From Streptomyces sp. NBC_01549 (lineage in GTDB: Bacteria > Actinomycetota > Actinomycetes > Streptomycetales > Streptomycetaceae): a DNA stretch of 64,000 nucleotides. This document shows, piece after piece, positions 42,259 through 51,699 of the stretch. The notes beneath the pieces are model-generated. The model worked only from the letters and a program-made list of their open reading frames with translations. It made no database searches and was not told the DNA's origin. The number at the start of each line of letters is the position of its first letter. The first letter of the stretch is position 1. The stretch spans positions 1 through 64,000 of the forward strand of contig NZ_JAPEPW010000006.1 of the NCBI RefSeq assembly GCF_026339955.1, read 5' to 3'. The position numbers were made by a program, and so were the translations under genes.

Positions 42259-42397
42259 CCCGAAGCACCGGAAAGCCGAACCGTCGCCGGCAGACCACCT
42301 TCACCGAGCGGGTCCATTGAGACACGGCGCCTCCAGCGCGCCTGTCGTCGCCGCAAAGCTTCCCCGCCGGCAACACGTCGTGCCCGAGCGCGCCCCG

Positions 42398-43555
42398 TCA
42401 GCGACATCGGCGGGCGTTGAGCCGGGCGGCCTGGCGCGTCAGGTGGTCGCGCTCGGCGAGGTTGGGTGCCTTTTGGGCCGCCTCGGCGTACAGCCGTGCC
42501 GCCGTCGCCAGGTCACCGTCGCGCTCGTGGAGGTACGCCGCCACCGCGGCGTGGCGGGGCAGTGAGTCATCCAGCGCCGTGAGCGCCGCCAGGCCGGCGC
42601 GCGGTCCGTCGGCCTCGCCGACGGCCACCGCGCGGTTGAGCCGGACGATTGGACTGTCCGTCAGGCGTGCGAGCTCGTCGTACCACTCGACGATCTGCAC
42701 CCAGTCGGTCTCCTCGGCCGTGGGTGCGTCAGCGTGGAGTGCCGCGATGGCCGCCTGAGCCTGGAACTCGCCCAGCCGGTCGCGGACGAGGGCCGCCTGC
42801 AGAATCTCGACGCCCGCAGCGATCGACTTCGTGTCCCACCGGCCGCGGTCCTGCTCGGCGAGCGGCACCAGGCTGCCGTCGGGCGCGGTCCGGGCGGCGC
42901 GCCGGGCGTGGTGGAGCAGCATGAGGGCGAGCAGCCCGGCCGCCTCGGGGTGGTCGATCGCGGCCGCCAGTTGCCGGGTGAGCCGGATCGCCTCGGCGGC
43001 GAGGTCGACGTCGCCGGAGTAGCCCTCGTTGAAGACCAGGTAGAGGACGCGCAGCACGGTGGCGACGTCGCCGGGCTGGTCGAACCGCACGCCGGTGACA
43101 GTGCGCTTGGCCCGGCTGATGCGCTGCGCCATGGTCGCCTCGGGCACCAGGTAGGCCTGGGCGATCTGGCGGGTGGTCAGCCCACCGACGGCCCGCAGCG
43201 TGAGCGCCACCGCGGACGACGGTGTCAGCGACGGGTGGGCGCACAGGAAGTAGAGCTGGAGCGTGTCGTCCACCGTGGGAGCGGGCCCGGGCGCCGGCTC
43301 CTCATCGACGAGGTCCTCACGCCGACGGCGGGCGGCGTCCGCCCGGGTCGCATCGAGGAACCGGCGCCAGGCCACGGTGACCAGCCAGCCCTTCGGGTCC
43401 CGCGGCGGGTCGGTCGGCCAGACGCGGACCGCTTCGACCAGCGCGTCCTGCACGGCGTCCTCGGCCGCCGCGAAGTCGACTCCGCGGCGGACGAGGATCC
43501 CGAGCACACTGGGCGTGAGGCTCCGGAGCAGGACCTCGTTCACTTCCGAGGTCAC
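42398..43555 (-). CDS. ECF42-type RNA polymerase sigma factor with TPR-like C-terminus
   Basis: A 385-residue protein. Sigma-2/4 region: SVLGILVRRGVDFAAAEDAV, QDALVEAVRVWPTDPPRDPK, GWLVTVAWRRFLDATRADAA, LTTRQIAQAYLVPEATMAQR. The long C-terminal helical extension (YLVFNEGYSGDVDLAAEAIR, DWVQIVEWYDELARLTDSPI, LNRAVAVGEADGPRAGLAAL) is the DUF6596/TPR-like region characteristic of ECF42. GTG 43555 overlaps the stop of the YCII gene by 4 bases. ECF42 members are linked to DGPF/YCII proteins, as here. It ends 140 bases from the ECF41 stop, in the opposite direction. Confidence 0.92.
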   Translation of the reverse strand: MTSEVNEVLLRSLTPSVLGILVRRGVDFAAAEDAVQDALVEAVRVWPTDPPRDPKGWLVTVAWRRFLDATRADAARRRREDLVDEEPAPGPAPTVDDTLQLYFLCAHPSLTPSSAVALTLRAVGGLTTRQIAQAYLVPEATMAQRISRAKRTVTGVRFDQPGDVATVLRVLYLVFNEGYSGDVDLAAEAIRLTRQLAAAIDHPEAAGLLALMLLHHARRAARTAPDGSLVPLAEQDRGRWDTKSIAAGVEILQAALVRDRLGEFQAQAAIAALHADAPTAEETDWVQIVEWYDELARLTDSPIVRLNRAVAVGEADGPRAGLAALTALDDSLPRHAAVAAYLHERDGDLATAARLYAEAAQKAPNLAERDHLTRQAARLNARRCR

Positions 43556-43959
43556 TCCGTGATGGTGGGCGGCGCGGCCAGGAACGGGCGCAGCTCGAGC
43601 CACTCGTGGATCGGCCTCCCGCCCGCACCGGGGGCGGCCGACAGCTCCCCGGCCAGCTCGACGGCGCGCTCATAGCTGTCGACGTCGATCACCATCCAGC
43701 CGGCGATGAGGTCCTTGGTCTCGGCGAACGGGCCGTCCGTGACCGGCTGGCGACCCTCACCGTCGTACCGGACGAACGTCCCCTCGGGGGCAAGCGCCTG
43801 ACCGTCGACGAACTCGCCGGTCCCCTCGAGCTGGGCCGCGAAGTCGTGCATGTACTGCATGTGGGCCGAGATCTCCTCCGGCGTCCACTGGTCCATGGGC
43901 ACGTCGTTGACCGCAGCCGGAGCGCCCCGGTAGTGCTTGAGCAGCAAGTACTTGGCCAT
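43552..43959 (-). CDS. YCII-related (DGPF) protein, ECF42 partner
   Basis: A 135-residue protein: KYLLLKHYRGAPAAVNDVPM, TPEEISAHMQYMHDFAAQLE, and VTDGPFAETKDLIAGWMVID, with the defining DGPF/ETK segment and an HxxxxxxF-type region. ATG 43959 has GAGGAGA upstream. It is the first gene of the pair with the ECF42 sigma factor, overlapping by GTGA. DGPF proteins are the conserved targets and partners of ECF42; the enzymatic role is unknown. Confidence 0.9.
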   Translation of the reverse strand: MAKYLLLKHYRGAPAAVNDVPMDQWTPEEISAHMQYMHDFAAQLEGTGEFVDGQALAPEGTFVRYDGEGRQPVTDGPFAETKDLIAGWMVIDVDSYERAVELAGELSAAPGAGGRPIHEWLELRPFLAAPPTITE

Positions 43960-44139
43960 CGTGTTTCTCCTCGGTGCTGGTGCGACCCATTGTGGTCGCG
44001 TTCACTGCGGGGACGGAGCCAGGCACGGGTTCTCGACATCGCCGTCCAAAAATTCCTTGGCTCTCGTAAATGAGCCTGGGTGAGCCGTCTCGCGGTGACC
44101 GTCCCGCGATCTCGAGGTCGGCGGTGGACAGGGTCCAGA

Positions 44140-44400
44140 GGTGCTGGACACCGATCTGACCTGCTGTGCGGACTGCGGGGTGGGCGCGGTCAGCCACGGC
44201 CGGCACGTCCAGGCCGTGCACGAGGCCCGCCCTTCGGCGCGCCGTGCCCTCGATCTACATCAAGGCGCGCATCGATGGTGAGGGCCATCGAGGTGGACGA
44301 GCACATCTGGCGCCCGAGCTGGATCTTCTCCGCGGACAAGGCCGTCACGGATACCGTCGGCCTCACCCACGGGCCCAACCGGCGTCTCCGTGCGCGGCTG
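44140..44400 (+). pseudogene. ISL3-family transposase remnant
   Basis: One frame reads TDLTCCADCGVGAVSHGRHV (zinc-knuckle N-terminus), another AIEVDEHIWRPSWIFSADKA and VTDTVGLTHGPNRRLRARL (start of the DDE domain with the first Asp). The middle part is deleted. It overlaps the 3' end of the aldo/keto reductase gene on the other strand. Confidence 0.6.
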
Positions 44401-45295
44401 GCCGCAGCGAGGTGAGGCGTCCCATCTCCTCCGCCGAGAGCCGCAGTGTGTCGGCCGCCATGTTCTGCGCGAGGTGGTCCGGATCACCGGTGCCTGGGAT
44501 CGCCAGCACGTGCGGCCCCTGCTGCAAGGTCCAGGCCAGCCGGACCTGCGCGACGGACACACCGTGCGCGCGGGCGACGGCGCACACCGCCTCGCTGTCA
44601 CGGGCAGCCGGACCCGCCTCGCGCCCGGAACCGGCGATCGCGAAGAACGGGACGAAGGCGAGACCGAGTTCACCGCAGAGCCGCATGAGAGCCCGGTCCT
44701 CGCTCAACGCACCGATCCCGTAAGGGTTCTGCACGCAGACGACCGGGGCGATGGCCAGGGCCTCGGCCAGTTGCTCGGACGTGACGTTGGAGATACCGAG
44801 GTGGCGGATCAGCCCGGCATCGCGCAGTTCGGCCAACGCCCCGAAGTGCTCACCGATCGAGCCGGTCCGCCGACTCGGCGGCACGCGCAGATTCACCACG
44901 TCCAGGTGATCGCGGCCGAGTTGACGCAGGTTCTCCTCGACCTGGCCGCGCAACTGCCCCGGTGTGGCCCACCACCACGCGCCCGAGGGATCGCGGCCCG
45001 GCCAGACCTTACTGGTGATGACCAGATCCTCCGGGTACGGCGCCAGCGCCCGGTTGATCAGCTCGTTGGCGGAGCGCGTCGCCGAGAAGTAGAACGCGGC
45101 GGTGTCGATGTGGTTCACGCCGAGCTCGACGGCCCGCCGGAGCAGACCAATCGACCGTTCGCGGTCGCGCGGCGCGCCGCGGTCGAAGGGCGCGGTACCG
45201 GTTAGCCGCATCGCGCCGAACCCGACGCGGTTGACGGTCAGGTCACCCAGTTGCCAAGTTCTGGTGGCTGCCGCGGTGTTCGTCCGTGGGCTCAT
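44363..45295 (-). CDS. Aldo/keto reductase
   Basis: A 310-residue NADPH-dependent reductase of the AKR barrel: NRVGFGAMRLTG, VELGVNHIDTAAFYFSATRS (catalytic Asp and Tyr), PEDLVITSKVWPGRDPSGAW (Lys), HLGISNVTSEQLAEALAIAP, VVCVQNPYGIGALSEDRALM, LAIPGTGDPDHLAQNM. The usual His after the fourth strand is missing: the segment reads LDVVNLRVPPSR instead of a LHxPD-type motif, as in a known subset of actinobacterial AKRs. ATG 45295 has GAGGAGATCC upstream. Its 3' end overlaps an ISL3 remnant in antisense. Substrate unknown. Confidence 0.88.
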   Translation of the reverse strand: MSPRTNTAAATRTWQLGDLTVNRVGFGAMRLTGTAPFDRGAPRDRERSIGLLRRAVELGVNHIDTAAFYFSATRSANELINRALAPYPEDLVITSKVWPGRDPSGAWWWATPGQLRGQVEENLRQLGRDHLDVVNLRVPPSRRTGSIGEHFGALAELRDAGLIRHLGISNVTSEQLAEALAIAPVVCVQNPYGIGALSEDRALMRLCGELGLAFVPFFAIAGSGREAGPAARDSEAVCAVARAHGVSVAQVRLAWTLQQGPHVLAIPGTGDPDHLAQNMAADTLRLSAEEMGRLTSLRPAAHGDAGWARG

Positions 45296-45428
45296 GACAT
45301 GGATCTCCTCTTGCGGGCTGGGAACGCGGAACCGATGGGTGGCGCGGCACGTTCAGGTCGCTCGGAAGGTGAGTACCTTCGACGCGGGTCCACCAGTGCC
45401 GGGGCAGGCTGGACCGTGGCATGAAAGA

Positions 45429-45466
45429 AGCCTCCTCGGCGGATCGGAGTCCGCGCCGAGAAGGCT
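45429..45466. terminator. Imperfect 13-bp hairpin upstream of the aldo/keto reductase
   Basis: AGCCTCCTCGGCG and CGCCGAGAAGGCT pair with one mismatch around a 12-base loop. It lies 134 bases before the reductase start, so it is either a terminator for leftward read-through from the IS5 remnant or a leader structure. Confidence 0.45.
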
Positions 45467-45473
45467 CATTTGA

Positions 45474-45960
45474 TGCCCGGCATGTTAGCAGGACAGCCAG
45501 GGCATCCACCAGCAGGTCCTCGGATACGGGAGCTTCGCGGGCGGATGTCCCAGCGGTACACGGAGCAAGCACATCGGATGAGGGAACGGAGACTGATGAT
45601 GGCACCGGCCACGGCGATGAAGAACTCGACCAGAGCCTTTCGTCGCTCGGAGCAGCGGCGGAGCTGGGAGAAGTCGTTCATCCACGAGCTCGTGCGCTCC
45701 ACCACCCGCCCGTCGGCCCGGATGAGAGCCTTGGCGCCTCGCTAGGCGAGCTGACCGATGATCCCCCTCCTCGGCAGATCCAAGTGGACCATGCTGTAGT
45801 CATGTCCGGCGTCCAAGCTCAGCCGTGGGCTATTGGGTAGCGGGCGGCCGAAGTCCATGGCGTCGCTGATGCGCGGGGTGTGGCAGCCCCACGGACGGCG
45901 GTCCTTACCTGCGGGCAGCAAGGAAGGTGAGCGTGCGACCGTCTTTGGCGGGCTGCTGTG
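45474..45960 (-). pseudogene. IS5-family transposase C-terminal remnant
   Basis: SLDAGHDYSMVHLDLPRRGI (second catalytic Asp) is in one frame and VERTSSWMNDFSQLRRCSER with IAVAGAIISLRSLIRCACSV (catalytic Glu region and final helix) is in another. The frame break is near 45740. No N-terminal part remains. Confidence 0.7.
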
Positions 45961-46228
45961 GCAGTCCCTCAGGCGCCGGATCATGCTTCACCAGCGCCCG
46001 GGCTGGACGAGTTCACCTTCCGCGAGGAATACGCCTATTGCACCGCTCCTCACCGCGGAAGCCTGCTGAGTGATGGTGTTGCCAGCGACGCGGAGACCGT
46101 CGTGTCTGCGGGCTTCGGCCGCTCTCCGTCCAAGACCGCACCCCGACAAGGCGTCAGGGTCGGATCAGGGTGGAGGCAGGGTCGTCAACGATGGTGCTCG
46201 GTGGGCGCTGGGCGGCAAGCTGTTGGCC

Positions 46229-47005
46229 ATGTCGAACACCACTGCCGATCAGCCCCGCTTACCTCTCGCCAGCCGCGCCGTGGTTTCCGTTGCGGGTGCC
46301 GCTGCTTTGATAGGTCTTGCGGGGGTGTACACGCCAAGCTCCGCGTACGCCGAGCCGACAGCCTCTGCCGATACGGCTGCTGTCGCGCGGTCCGCGGCTG
46401 ATTTCAGCGACTGCCCGACGCTCCCCGCCGGGGTCGACCCGGCCCGCTGGAGATGCGAAGTGCACACTGCCGCACCGCGGTTGACGGTCGGCAAGGTCAC
46501 CGTGGCCCTCGCTCCGATCACCATGACGCACGCCGAGGGTCCGCTCCCGGACGGTACCAACGGGCAGGTATGGGGTGCGATGCACAGCGCGCCGACCACC
46601 GTTCCGGGCGGGGTGCCCGGTACACCGGCGGGTGAGCGCGCACGGCGGCTGAGGCTGGCAATTCACCCGGAGTACGGCGGTCGATCCGACTTCTACACCG
46701 GGCAGTTCAGCCTGCGATTTCGGCTGATGAGCCCGCGGCTGCCGCAGAGCTGCATCATCGGCGCCGATGCACCGGTCACTTTCCAGCTGAAGCGATCGGG
46801 CCCATCGCAGTGGATCTCCACGAACCCGCCGTTGATCAAGTTCTCGGCATACGACGACACCTTCACCGTTCCTGCCGCTGAAGACTGCGGGCCGATGACT
46901 GGACCGCTCAACCGGCACCTCGGGCTCCCGGCGCCGAGCGGGAATCTGATGACTTACGACGCGACCTACACCTTCAGGACCTACGACCAGCTCCCGACAC
47001 GCTGA
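46229..47005 (+). CDS. Secreted protein of unknown function
   Basis: A 258-residue protein with a signal peptide: PRLPLASRAVVSVAGAAALI followed by GLAGVYTPSSAYA and a likely cut after AYA. The mature part has four Cys (DCPTLP, WRCEVHT, QSCIIG, EDCGPM), which could form two disulfides, and alternating strand-like segments such as SDFYTGQFSLRFRLMSPRLP and YDATYTFRTYDQLPTR. ATG 46229 is chosen by the signal peptide; the open frame starts earlier at 46070 without protein character. No known domain. Extracellular location is the only firm statement. Confidence 0.72.
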   Translation: MSNTTADQPRLPLASRAVVSVAGAAALIGLAGVYTPSSAYAEPTASADTAAVARSAADFSDCPTLPAGVDPARWRCEVHTAAPRLTVGKVTVALAPITMTHAEGPLPDGTNGQVWGAMHSAPTTVPGGVPGTPAGERARRLRLAIHPEYGGRSDFYTGQFSLRFRLMSPRLPQSCIIGADAPVTFQLKRSGPSQWISTNPPLIKFSAYDDTFTVPAAEDCGPMTGPLNRHLGLPAPSGNLMTYDATYTFRTYDQLPTR

Positions 47006-47437
47006 CGGGCCACACGAGCGAACGCGAGACCACGAAGAGGTGGCCCGCGTCGTGGCCGGTCAGCAAGTCGGTGATGGCCTTCTGCCGCCAGATCCAGTCG
47101 GTGCAGCCGTCCGGCAGTGTGACCCAATGGCTCCGGCTGTCCCCACGAAGCAGGCGTATGCGCTCCGCCGTGCCGCCGGTCGGCCGGGTTCCCGAGCGCT
47201 ACCCCTGCGAGGCCCCACCCCTTGAATACGTGACGGGTACCGGGCAATCCGCGAGGAAATCGGGGTTGACCACGCGAACGGTCCGGCGATGAGAGACCGA
47301 CCGCATCAGGCGGATTGGGTCCCCACAGCGCCGGTACACAGCCGCCGGCCGGCTGTCGGGGCCAGTACGCCCAGCAGTCGGTACGGCACTGCCAGGCTCG
47401 ACCCGGCTCGCGTCGTGCCCATTCCGGAAGCGAGTCC
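47006..47437. other. No intact gene
   Basis: A minus-strand frame near 47040-47100 reads TDWIWRQKAITDLLTGHDAG HLFVVS, which looks like the end of a real protein, but no start or upstream partner was found. The rest shows nothing. Confidence 0.3.
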
Positions 47438-47815
47438 TTACGGGTGTGCGATGTCGGTGATCACCTGGTCGTACCGCCGAACGAACCCGGTGAATGTCCA
47501 GTTCGGGTACTTCTGCCGCAGGCGTACCAGGGCCGCGTCGACGAAGGCCCACATGTCGCCGGTGTCGGAATGGGCGTCGAAGATGGCGTGGGCCAGCCAT
47601 TCGCCCTCGTCATTGGCCACGTAGGCTTCGTATTTCTGCTCTTCCGTGGTGACAGCCATGGGTGTATTGGTCTCCTGGTTCACGGCCTGCCGGGTGTCTT
47701 CACTCTTGTCGTCTGCGGTGGCGACTGCCTGCCCTGCCCCTGCCGTGGTGAGAAACGCTGCCGCTGCGGTCGTGCCGGCGGCGCCCAGTACGGTGCGCCG
47801 GGAAATCTCTGACAC
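47438..47815 (-). CDS. Small Tat-exported protein
   Basis: A 125-residue protein starting at GTG 47815 with GGGGGAG upstream. The twin-arginine signal is clear: SEISRRTVLGAAGTTAAAAF followed by LTTAGAGQAVA. The mature part is acidic (DDKSEDTRQAVNQETN) and then ordered (EEQKYEAYVANDEGEWLAHA, LVRLRQKYPNWTFTGFVRRY). No Cys. Export in a folded state suggests a cofactor or fast folding. The family is not recognised. Confidence 0.72.
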   Translation of the reverse strand: MSEISRRTVLGAAGTTAAAAFLTTAGAGQAVATADDKSEDTRQAVNQETNTPMAVTTEEQKYEAYVANDEGEWLAHAIFDAHSDTGDMWAFVDAALVRLRQKYPNWTFTGFVRRYDQVITDIAHP

Positions 47816-48339
47816 AGTTCTCCCCCCTGCGTTGGCCCCTCCCGTGAGAGGCCGCAGCCGACCATACAACCAAGCCCGTTTGCATTGAGGGCAGTTGGCA
47901 GCACCGGCTCGGTGATGTGCACCGGATGCAGGTCGGCACCCTCCACAAGCCGGCCCAGGAGGCCGGACTGGACCTGGCGGACCAGGCCGAGCGCGACTCG
48001 TTCGCCCGGCTCGAATCCTGGGTCGGGTACGCGGTCGGCAGCGTGGACGGGCACCCGGTCAGGGTCGCGGCCGGCGGCCAGGACCGACCGGTCGGCACGC
48101 TGTGCGTGACCGCGCCGACATCCGTCACGATTGCGGCCCTGTCACAGATCAGAGCACCATCCGGTCTTTTACGCACAAAGGGTAAATCGGGTCGGAATGA
48201 CGTCTTCATCCACGTCTGGAATCGAGAACGGAGATGAGACACATGCCGCTCAGGCTGTCCGCCCCGCCGTGGCCCCGGTCGCCGCAGCCGTACCCCATAC
48301 CCGTACCCCCTCCCCCACCTACCTGAGGGCAGCAGTTCG
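47816..48339. other. Intergenic region with a weak ORF
   Basis: A plus-strand frame (47917-48237) contains VGTLHKPAQEAGLDLADQAE and SWVGYAVGSVDGHPVRVAAG, possibly a remnant, without an identifiable family. The promoter of the phosphatase gene should lie at 48130-48330. Confidence 0.3.
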
Positions 48340-50826
48340 ATGAGCAGCACCGGCAATGTAATACTCAGTAATCAAGCGAACACGCGTGAGGTGTCCGAGT
48401 CGGCATTCGCGATGTTCGACGAGCACGGGACGGTGGTCGCATGGACACAGGCCGCCGAGCGGCTCGTCGGGTACTCCGCCGGGGACGTGGTGGGACGCTC
48501 TGCCGCACTCGTCCTGCCGCTTTCCGAGGAAGCGCCGACGATATCGGCGTTCGTGGAGCAGTGCCGTACCCAAAGTGGCTGGTCGAACGCGACGGCGGTG
48601 CGTCACCAGGACGGCCGCATGCTCGACATCAACCTGCGGATCTCCACGCTGTGGGGACAGGACGGAACAGTCCGGTGGCTCATCTCCGTCACCGACACCG
48701 ACACTCTCTCCCGACAGGCAATGAACGGATCGGTGCGGGAGTCGCTGCTCACCCGCGCACCGATCGGCATCGCCGTTCGTGACCCGCAACTGCTCTGCAC
48801 CTGGGTGAACGACACGATGGGGTGCCACGACGGCATTTCCCGTGACCGACGGCTCGGACGGCGATTCACCGACGTGCTGCCCGGTGTCAAGACCGAGGCA
48901 CTCGAGGCAGTGATGCGACAGGTACTCCACAGCGGCACCACCAAGGTCCACCAGTACCGGATGTGGCCGCCGACGAGTCCGCGCCAGGAGCACAAGATGG
49001 CGGCTTCGTTCTTCTGCCTTCTGGGCGCCGACGGCCAAGCGCTGGGGGTGTGCAGCATCAACGTCGACATCACCGAGAGCCGGCAGGCGCGCGAGCGCCT
49101 CGCCATCCTCAGTGAGGCCAGCACGCGCCTCGGCAGGACCCTGGACGTGATGCAGACCGGCCAGGAACTGGCCGACCTTGCCGTCCCCCTGCTCGCCGAC
49201 TTCGCCGCCGTCGACCTGGAGCAGTCGGTCTCGTTCGGCGAGGGGCCCCCGGTCCGCATCGGCCCGACGGACGGGCGTCTCCCCGTGTTCCGACGTGCCG
49301 GTCTGGCCTCCATCCACCAAGGGGTCCCGGAATCGGCTTGGGCGCACGGTGACCGGGTCCACAGGACCCCCGCCTCACCCTTCACCGATGTCCTGCGCAC
49401 CGGGAGGTCCCACCTGGAGCCGATCCTGGACACCGCTCCGGGCACGTGGATCGATGAGGACCCGATACGGGCGCAGAAGATCCGCCAGCACGGCATGCAC
49501 TCCGTGATGGTCGTACCCATCCGCGCGCGGCGCGCCCTGTTGGGCGTGGCGCTGTTCATCCGCACCGAGGACGCGGTGCCGTTCCAGGAGCTCGATCTGC
49601 TCCTCGCCGAAGAACTCGTCAGTCGCGCCGCACTGTCGTTGAACAACGCTCGCGAACACACCACGTGCCTCGTACTCCAGCGCAACCTGCTCCCCCACCG
49701 TTTGAGGGGCGGCGTGGCGGTCGAGGCGGCCTCGCGCTACCTGCCCGCCGACATCGACGCCGGCGTCGGAGGCGACTGGTTCGATGTGATCCCACTGTCC
49801 GGCGCCCGGGTGGCCCTCGTCGTCGGCGACGTGGTCGGACACGGCATCAACGCCGCCGCGACCATGGGCAGGCTGCGCACCGCCGTACACACACTCGCTG
49901 ACATGGAGCTGCCCCCCGACGAACTGCTGGCCCGCCTCGATGACACGGTCCAGCGACTGGCCGAGCAAGAGGCCGACACCCCCAACCAGACCTCCGCGAT
50001 GGTGGGCGCCACCTGCCTGTATGCCGTCTACGACCCGATCACCCGCCGGTGCGTCATGGCCGGGGCCGGGCACCCCCCGCCCGCGATCATCGACCCGCAG
50101 GGCCGGGTCACCTTCCCCGACCTTCCCACTGGAGCTCCACTCGGCTTCGTACTGGGTGCCCACTTCGAGGCCGTGGAGCTGGAAGTGCCCGAGGGAAGTC
50201 TCCTCGCCCTGTACACCGACGGCCTGATCGAGACCCGCGACCACGACATCGAGGTGGGAATGCAGCGCCTGGGCACCGCCCTGGCACAACCGAATCTCTC
50301 CCTGGAAGACCTCTGCACCCGCGCGACGGAGACCTTCCCGGATCAGTCACCGTGCGACGACGTCACCCTGCTCCTGGTACGGACCCGCTCACTCAGCTCA
50401 GCCCAGGTCGCCTCCTGGACGCTGCCGGGTGACCAGACCGCTGTCCGCAGTGCCCGGCACTTGACAGCCCGTCAGTTGACCGAATGGGGCCTGGAAGATC
50501 TCGAGGACTCCACGAAGCTGATCGTCAGTGAACTGGTCACCAACGCCGTCCGCCACAGCACCGGCCCGATCGGTCTGCGTCTGATCAAGCATCAAGTCCT
50601 GACCTGCGAAGTGTCCGACACCAGCGACTGCTACCCACGTCAACGCCGCGCACGCACCACCGACGAGAACGGCCGTGGCCTCTTCATGGTCTCCCAGCTG
50701 TCCCGCAGATGGGGCGCCCGCTCGGTATCCGACGGCAAGGTCGTCTGGGCCGAACAAGACCTGACTTCCGCACCTTCAGAGACCTTCGGCACTCCGCCCG
50801 CACTCGATGAACGGCTTGCCTGCTAG
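48340..50826 (+). CDS. PAS-PAS-GAF-PP2C (SpoIIE) phosphatase with C-terminal HATPase domain
   Basis: An 828-residue signalling protein. PAS 1: about 20-125 (FAMFDEHGTVVAWTQAAERL). PAS 2: about 135-250. GAF: about 260-440 (VMVVPIRARRALLGVALFIR). PP2C/SpoIIE: about 455-685, with DAGVGGDWFDVIPLSGARVA (metal Asp), VVGDVVGHGINAAATMG, YTDGLIETRD and SPCDDVTLLLV (metal Asp). HATPase_c: about 700-810, with LIVSELVTNAVRHSTGPIGL (N box) and DENGRGLFMVSQLSRRWGA (G box). It should dephosphorylate an anti-sigma-factor antagonist and, through the RsbW-like domain, may also bind or phosphorylate such a partner. No sensor transmembrane helix; cytosolic. ATG 48340 has GAGGG upstream. Intact. Confidence 0.92.
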   Translation: MSSTGNVILSNQANTREVSESAFAMFDEHGTVVAWTQAAERLVGYSAGDVVGRSAALVLPLSEEAPTISAFVEQCRTQSGWSNATAVRHQDGRMLDINLRISTLWGQDGTVRWLISVTDTDTLSRQAMNGSVRESLLTRAPIGIAVRDPQLLCTWVNDTMGCHDGISRDRRLGRRFTDVLPGVKTEALEAVMRQVLHSGTTKVHQYRMWPPTSPRQEHKMAASFFCLLGADGQALGVCSINVDITESRQARERLAILSEASTRLGRTLDVMQTGQELADLAVPLLADFAAVDLEQSVSFGEGPPVRIGPTDGRLPVFRRAGLASIHQGVPESAWAHGDRVHRTPASPFTDVLRTGRSHLEPILDTAPGTWIDEDPIRAQKIRQHGMHSVMVVPIRARRALLGVALFIRTEDAVPFQELDLLLAEELVSRAALSLNNAREHTTCLVLQRNLLPHRLRGGVAVEAASRYLPADIDAGVGGDWFDVIPLSGARVALVVGDVVGHGINAAATMGRLRTAVHTLADMELPPDELLARLDDTVQRLAEQEADTPNQTSAMVGATCLYAVYDPITRRCVMAGAGHPPPAIIDPQGRVTFPDLPTGAPLGFVLGAHFEAVELEVPEGSLLALYTDGLIETRDHDIEVGMQRLGTALAQPNLSLEDLCTRATETFPDQSPCDDVTLLLVRTRSLSSAQVASWTLPGDQTAVRSARHLTARQLTEWGLEDLEDSTKLIVSELVTNAVRHSTGPIGLRLIKHQVLTCEVSDTSDCYPRQRRARTTDENGRGLFMVSQLSRRWGARSVSDGKVVWAEQDLTSAPSETFGTPPALDERLAC

Positions 50827-50849
50827 GCCGTGTCTTCAGAGGATCTTGA

Positions 50850-51180
50850 GTGGCGGATCGTGGTGGGGTGATACGGCGCCGTGAACTGTCCGATGCCGAG
50901 TGGGAGTTCGTCGGACCGCTGCTGCCGGTGTCACTGCGGGACCGGAAGCGGCTGGACGACCGCGAGGTGCTCAACGGGATCGTGGGGAAGTTCCGCACCG
51001 GGACGGCCTGGCGGGACGTGCCGGAGCGGTACGTCCCGTGGGCCACGCCGCACACCCGCTTTCGCCGACGGGCGCTGGGCACCTTCGAGCGCATGCTCCG
51101 GCCGCCGAGGCGCACGCCGACGCGGCTGGAGACATCGACTGGCCGGTGTCGGCCGACTCCACCAAGTTCTCATCGGCAGG
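50850..51180 (+). pseudogene. IS5-family transposase N-terminal remnant
   Basis: RRELSDAEWEFVGPLLPVSL, DREVLNGIVGKFRTGTAWRD and VPERYVPWATPHTRFRR are followed, after a frame change near 51080, by EAHADAAGDIDWPVSADSTK with the first catalytic Asp. The rest of the transposase is gone. Confidence 0.75.
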
Positions 51181-51699
51181 GGCAGGAGCTCGACCGTCTG
51201 CTGCCGGCACTCGTCGCGGGCGGCGTCCTTGCCTCCGGCGGCGAAACCTCCTCAGCCGCGGAAGACGGGGCAGCCATGGTGGACGGCCGACGCACTCTCA
51301 GCGTTCTCGAGCAGCACTTCGGCCTGTGTCCGCCCCGAAACAGCATGATGCGCGCGCAGCTGACCGCGTGCACGGTCCGTGGGACACTCGCCCTCGGTCC
51401 AGACCCCGATTTCTCCATCATCCGTGCCTGGGCTGCCGATGGCGGCTATTCACTCGACTGGGGCCGCAGCGGCCATGTGCCGTCCAGCATCCGCGAGGCG
51501 TACTCCAGAGACACCAGCGTGTGAGGAACCTGCCATGGCCCGCGGGAACGGCGGGCCGCTACGGGTGCTGGCCGCTGCATCACGCGAACGTGCCCGTTCG
51601 CTACCGCGGCTGCTCCAGGGCTTCTTCGAGCCACGACCGCACCGCATCCGGTATGCGCATACGCATACCGGGACGGTGACAAGGGCGAGGGTCGTGCGG
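51181..51699. other. No intact gene
   Basis: A plus-strand frame with FSIIRAWAADGGYSLDWGRS and a minus-strand stretch with HTLVSLEYASRMLDGTWPLR are open but unidentified. A perfect inverted repeat is listed at 51648-51671. Confidence 0.3.
51648..51671. repeat. Perfect 10-bp inverted repeat with 4-bp spacer
   Basis: CCGGTATGCG and CGCATACCGG are separated by CATA. The core TATGCG/CGCATA resembles the operator half-sites of the toxin-antitoxin promoter at 9812, so it may be an orphan operator of a lost antitoxin gene. Confidence 0.55.
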
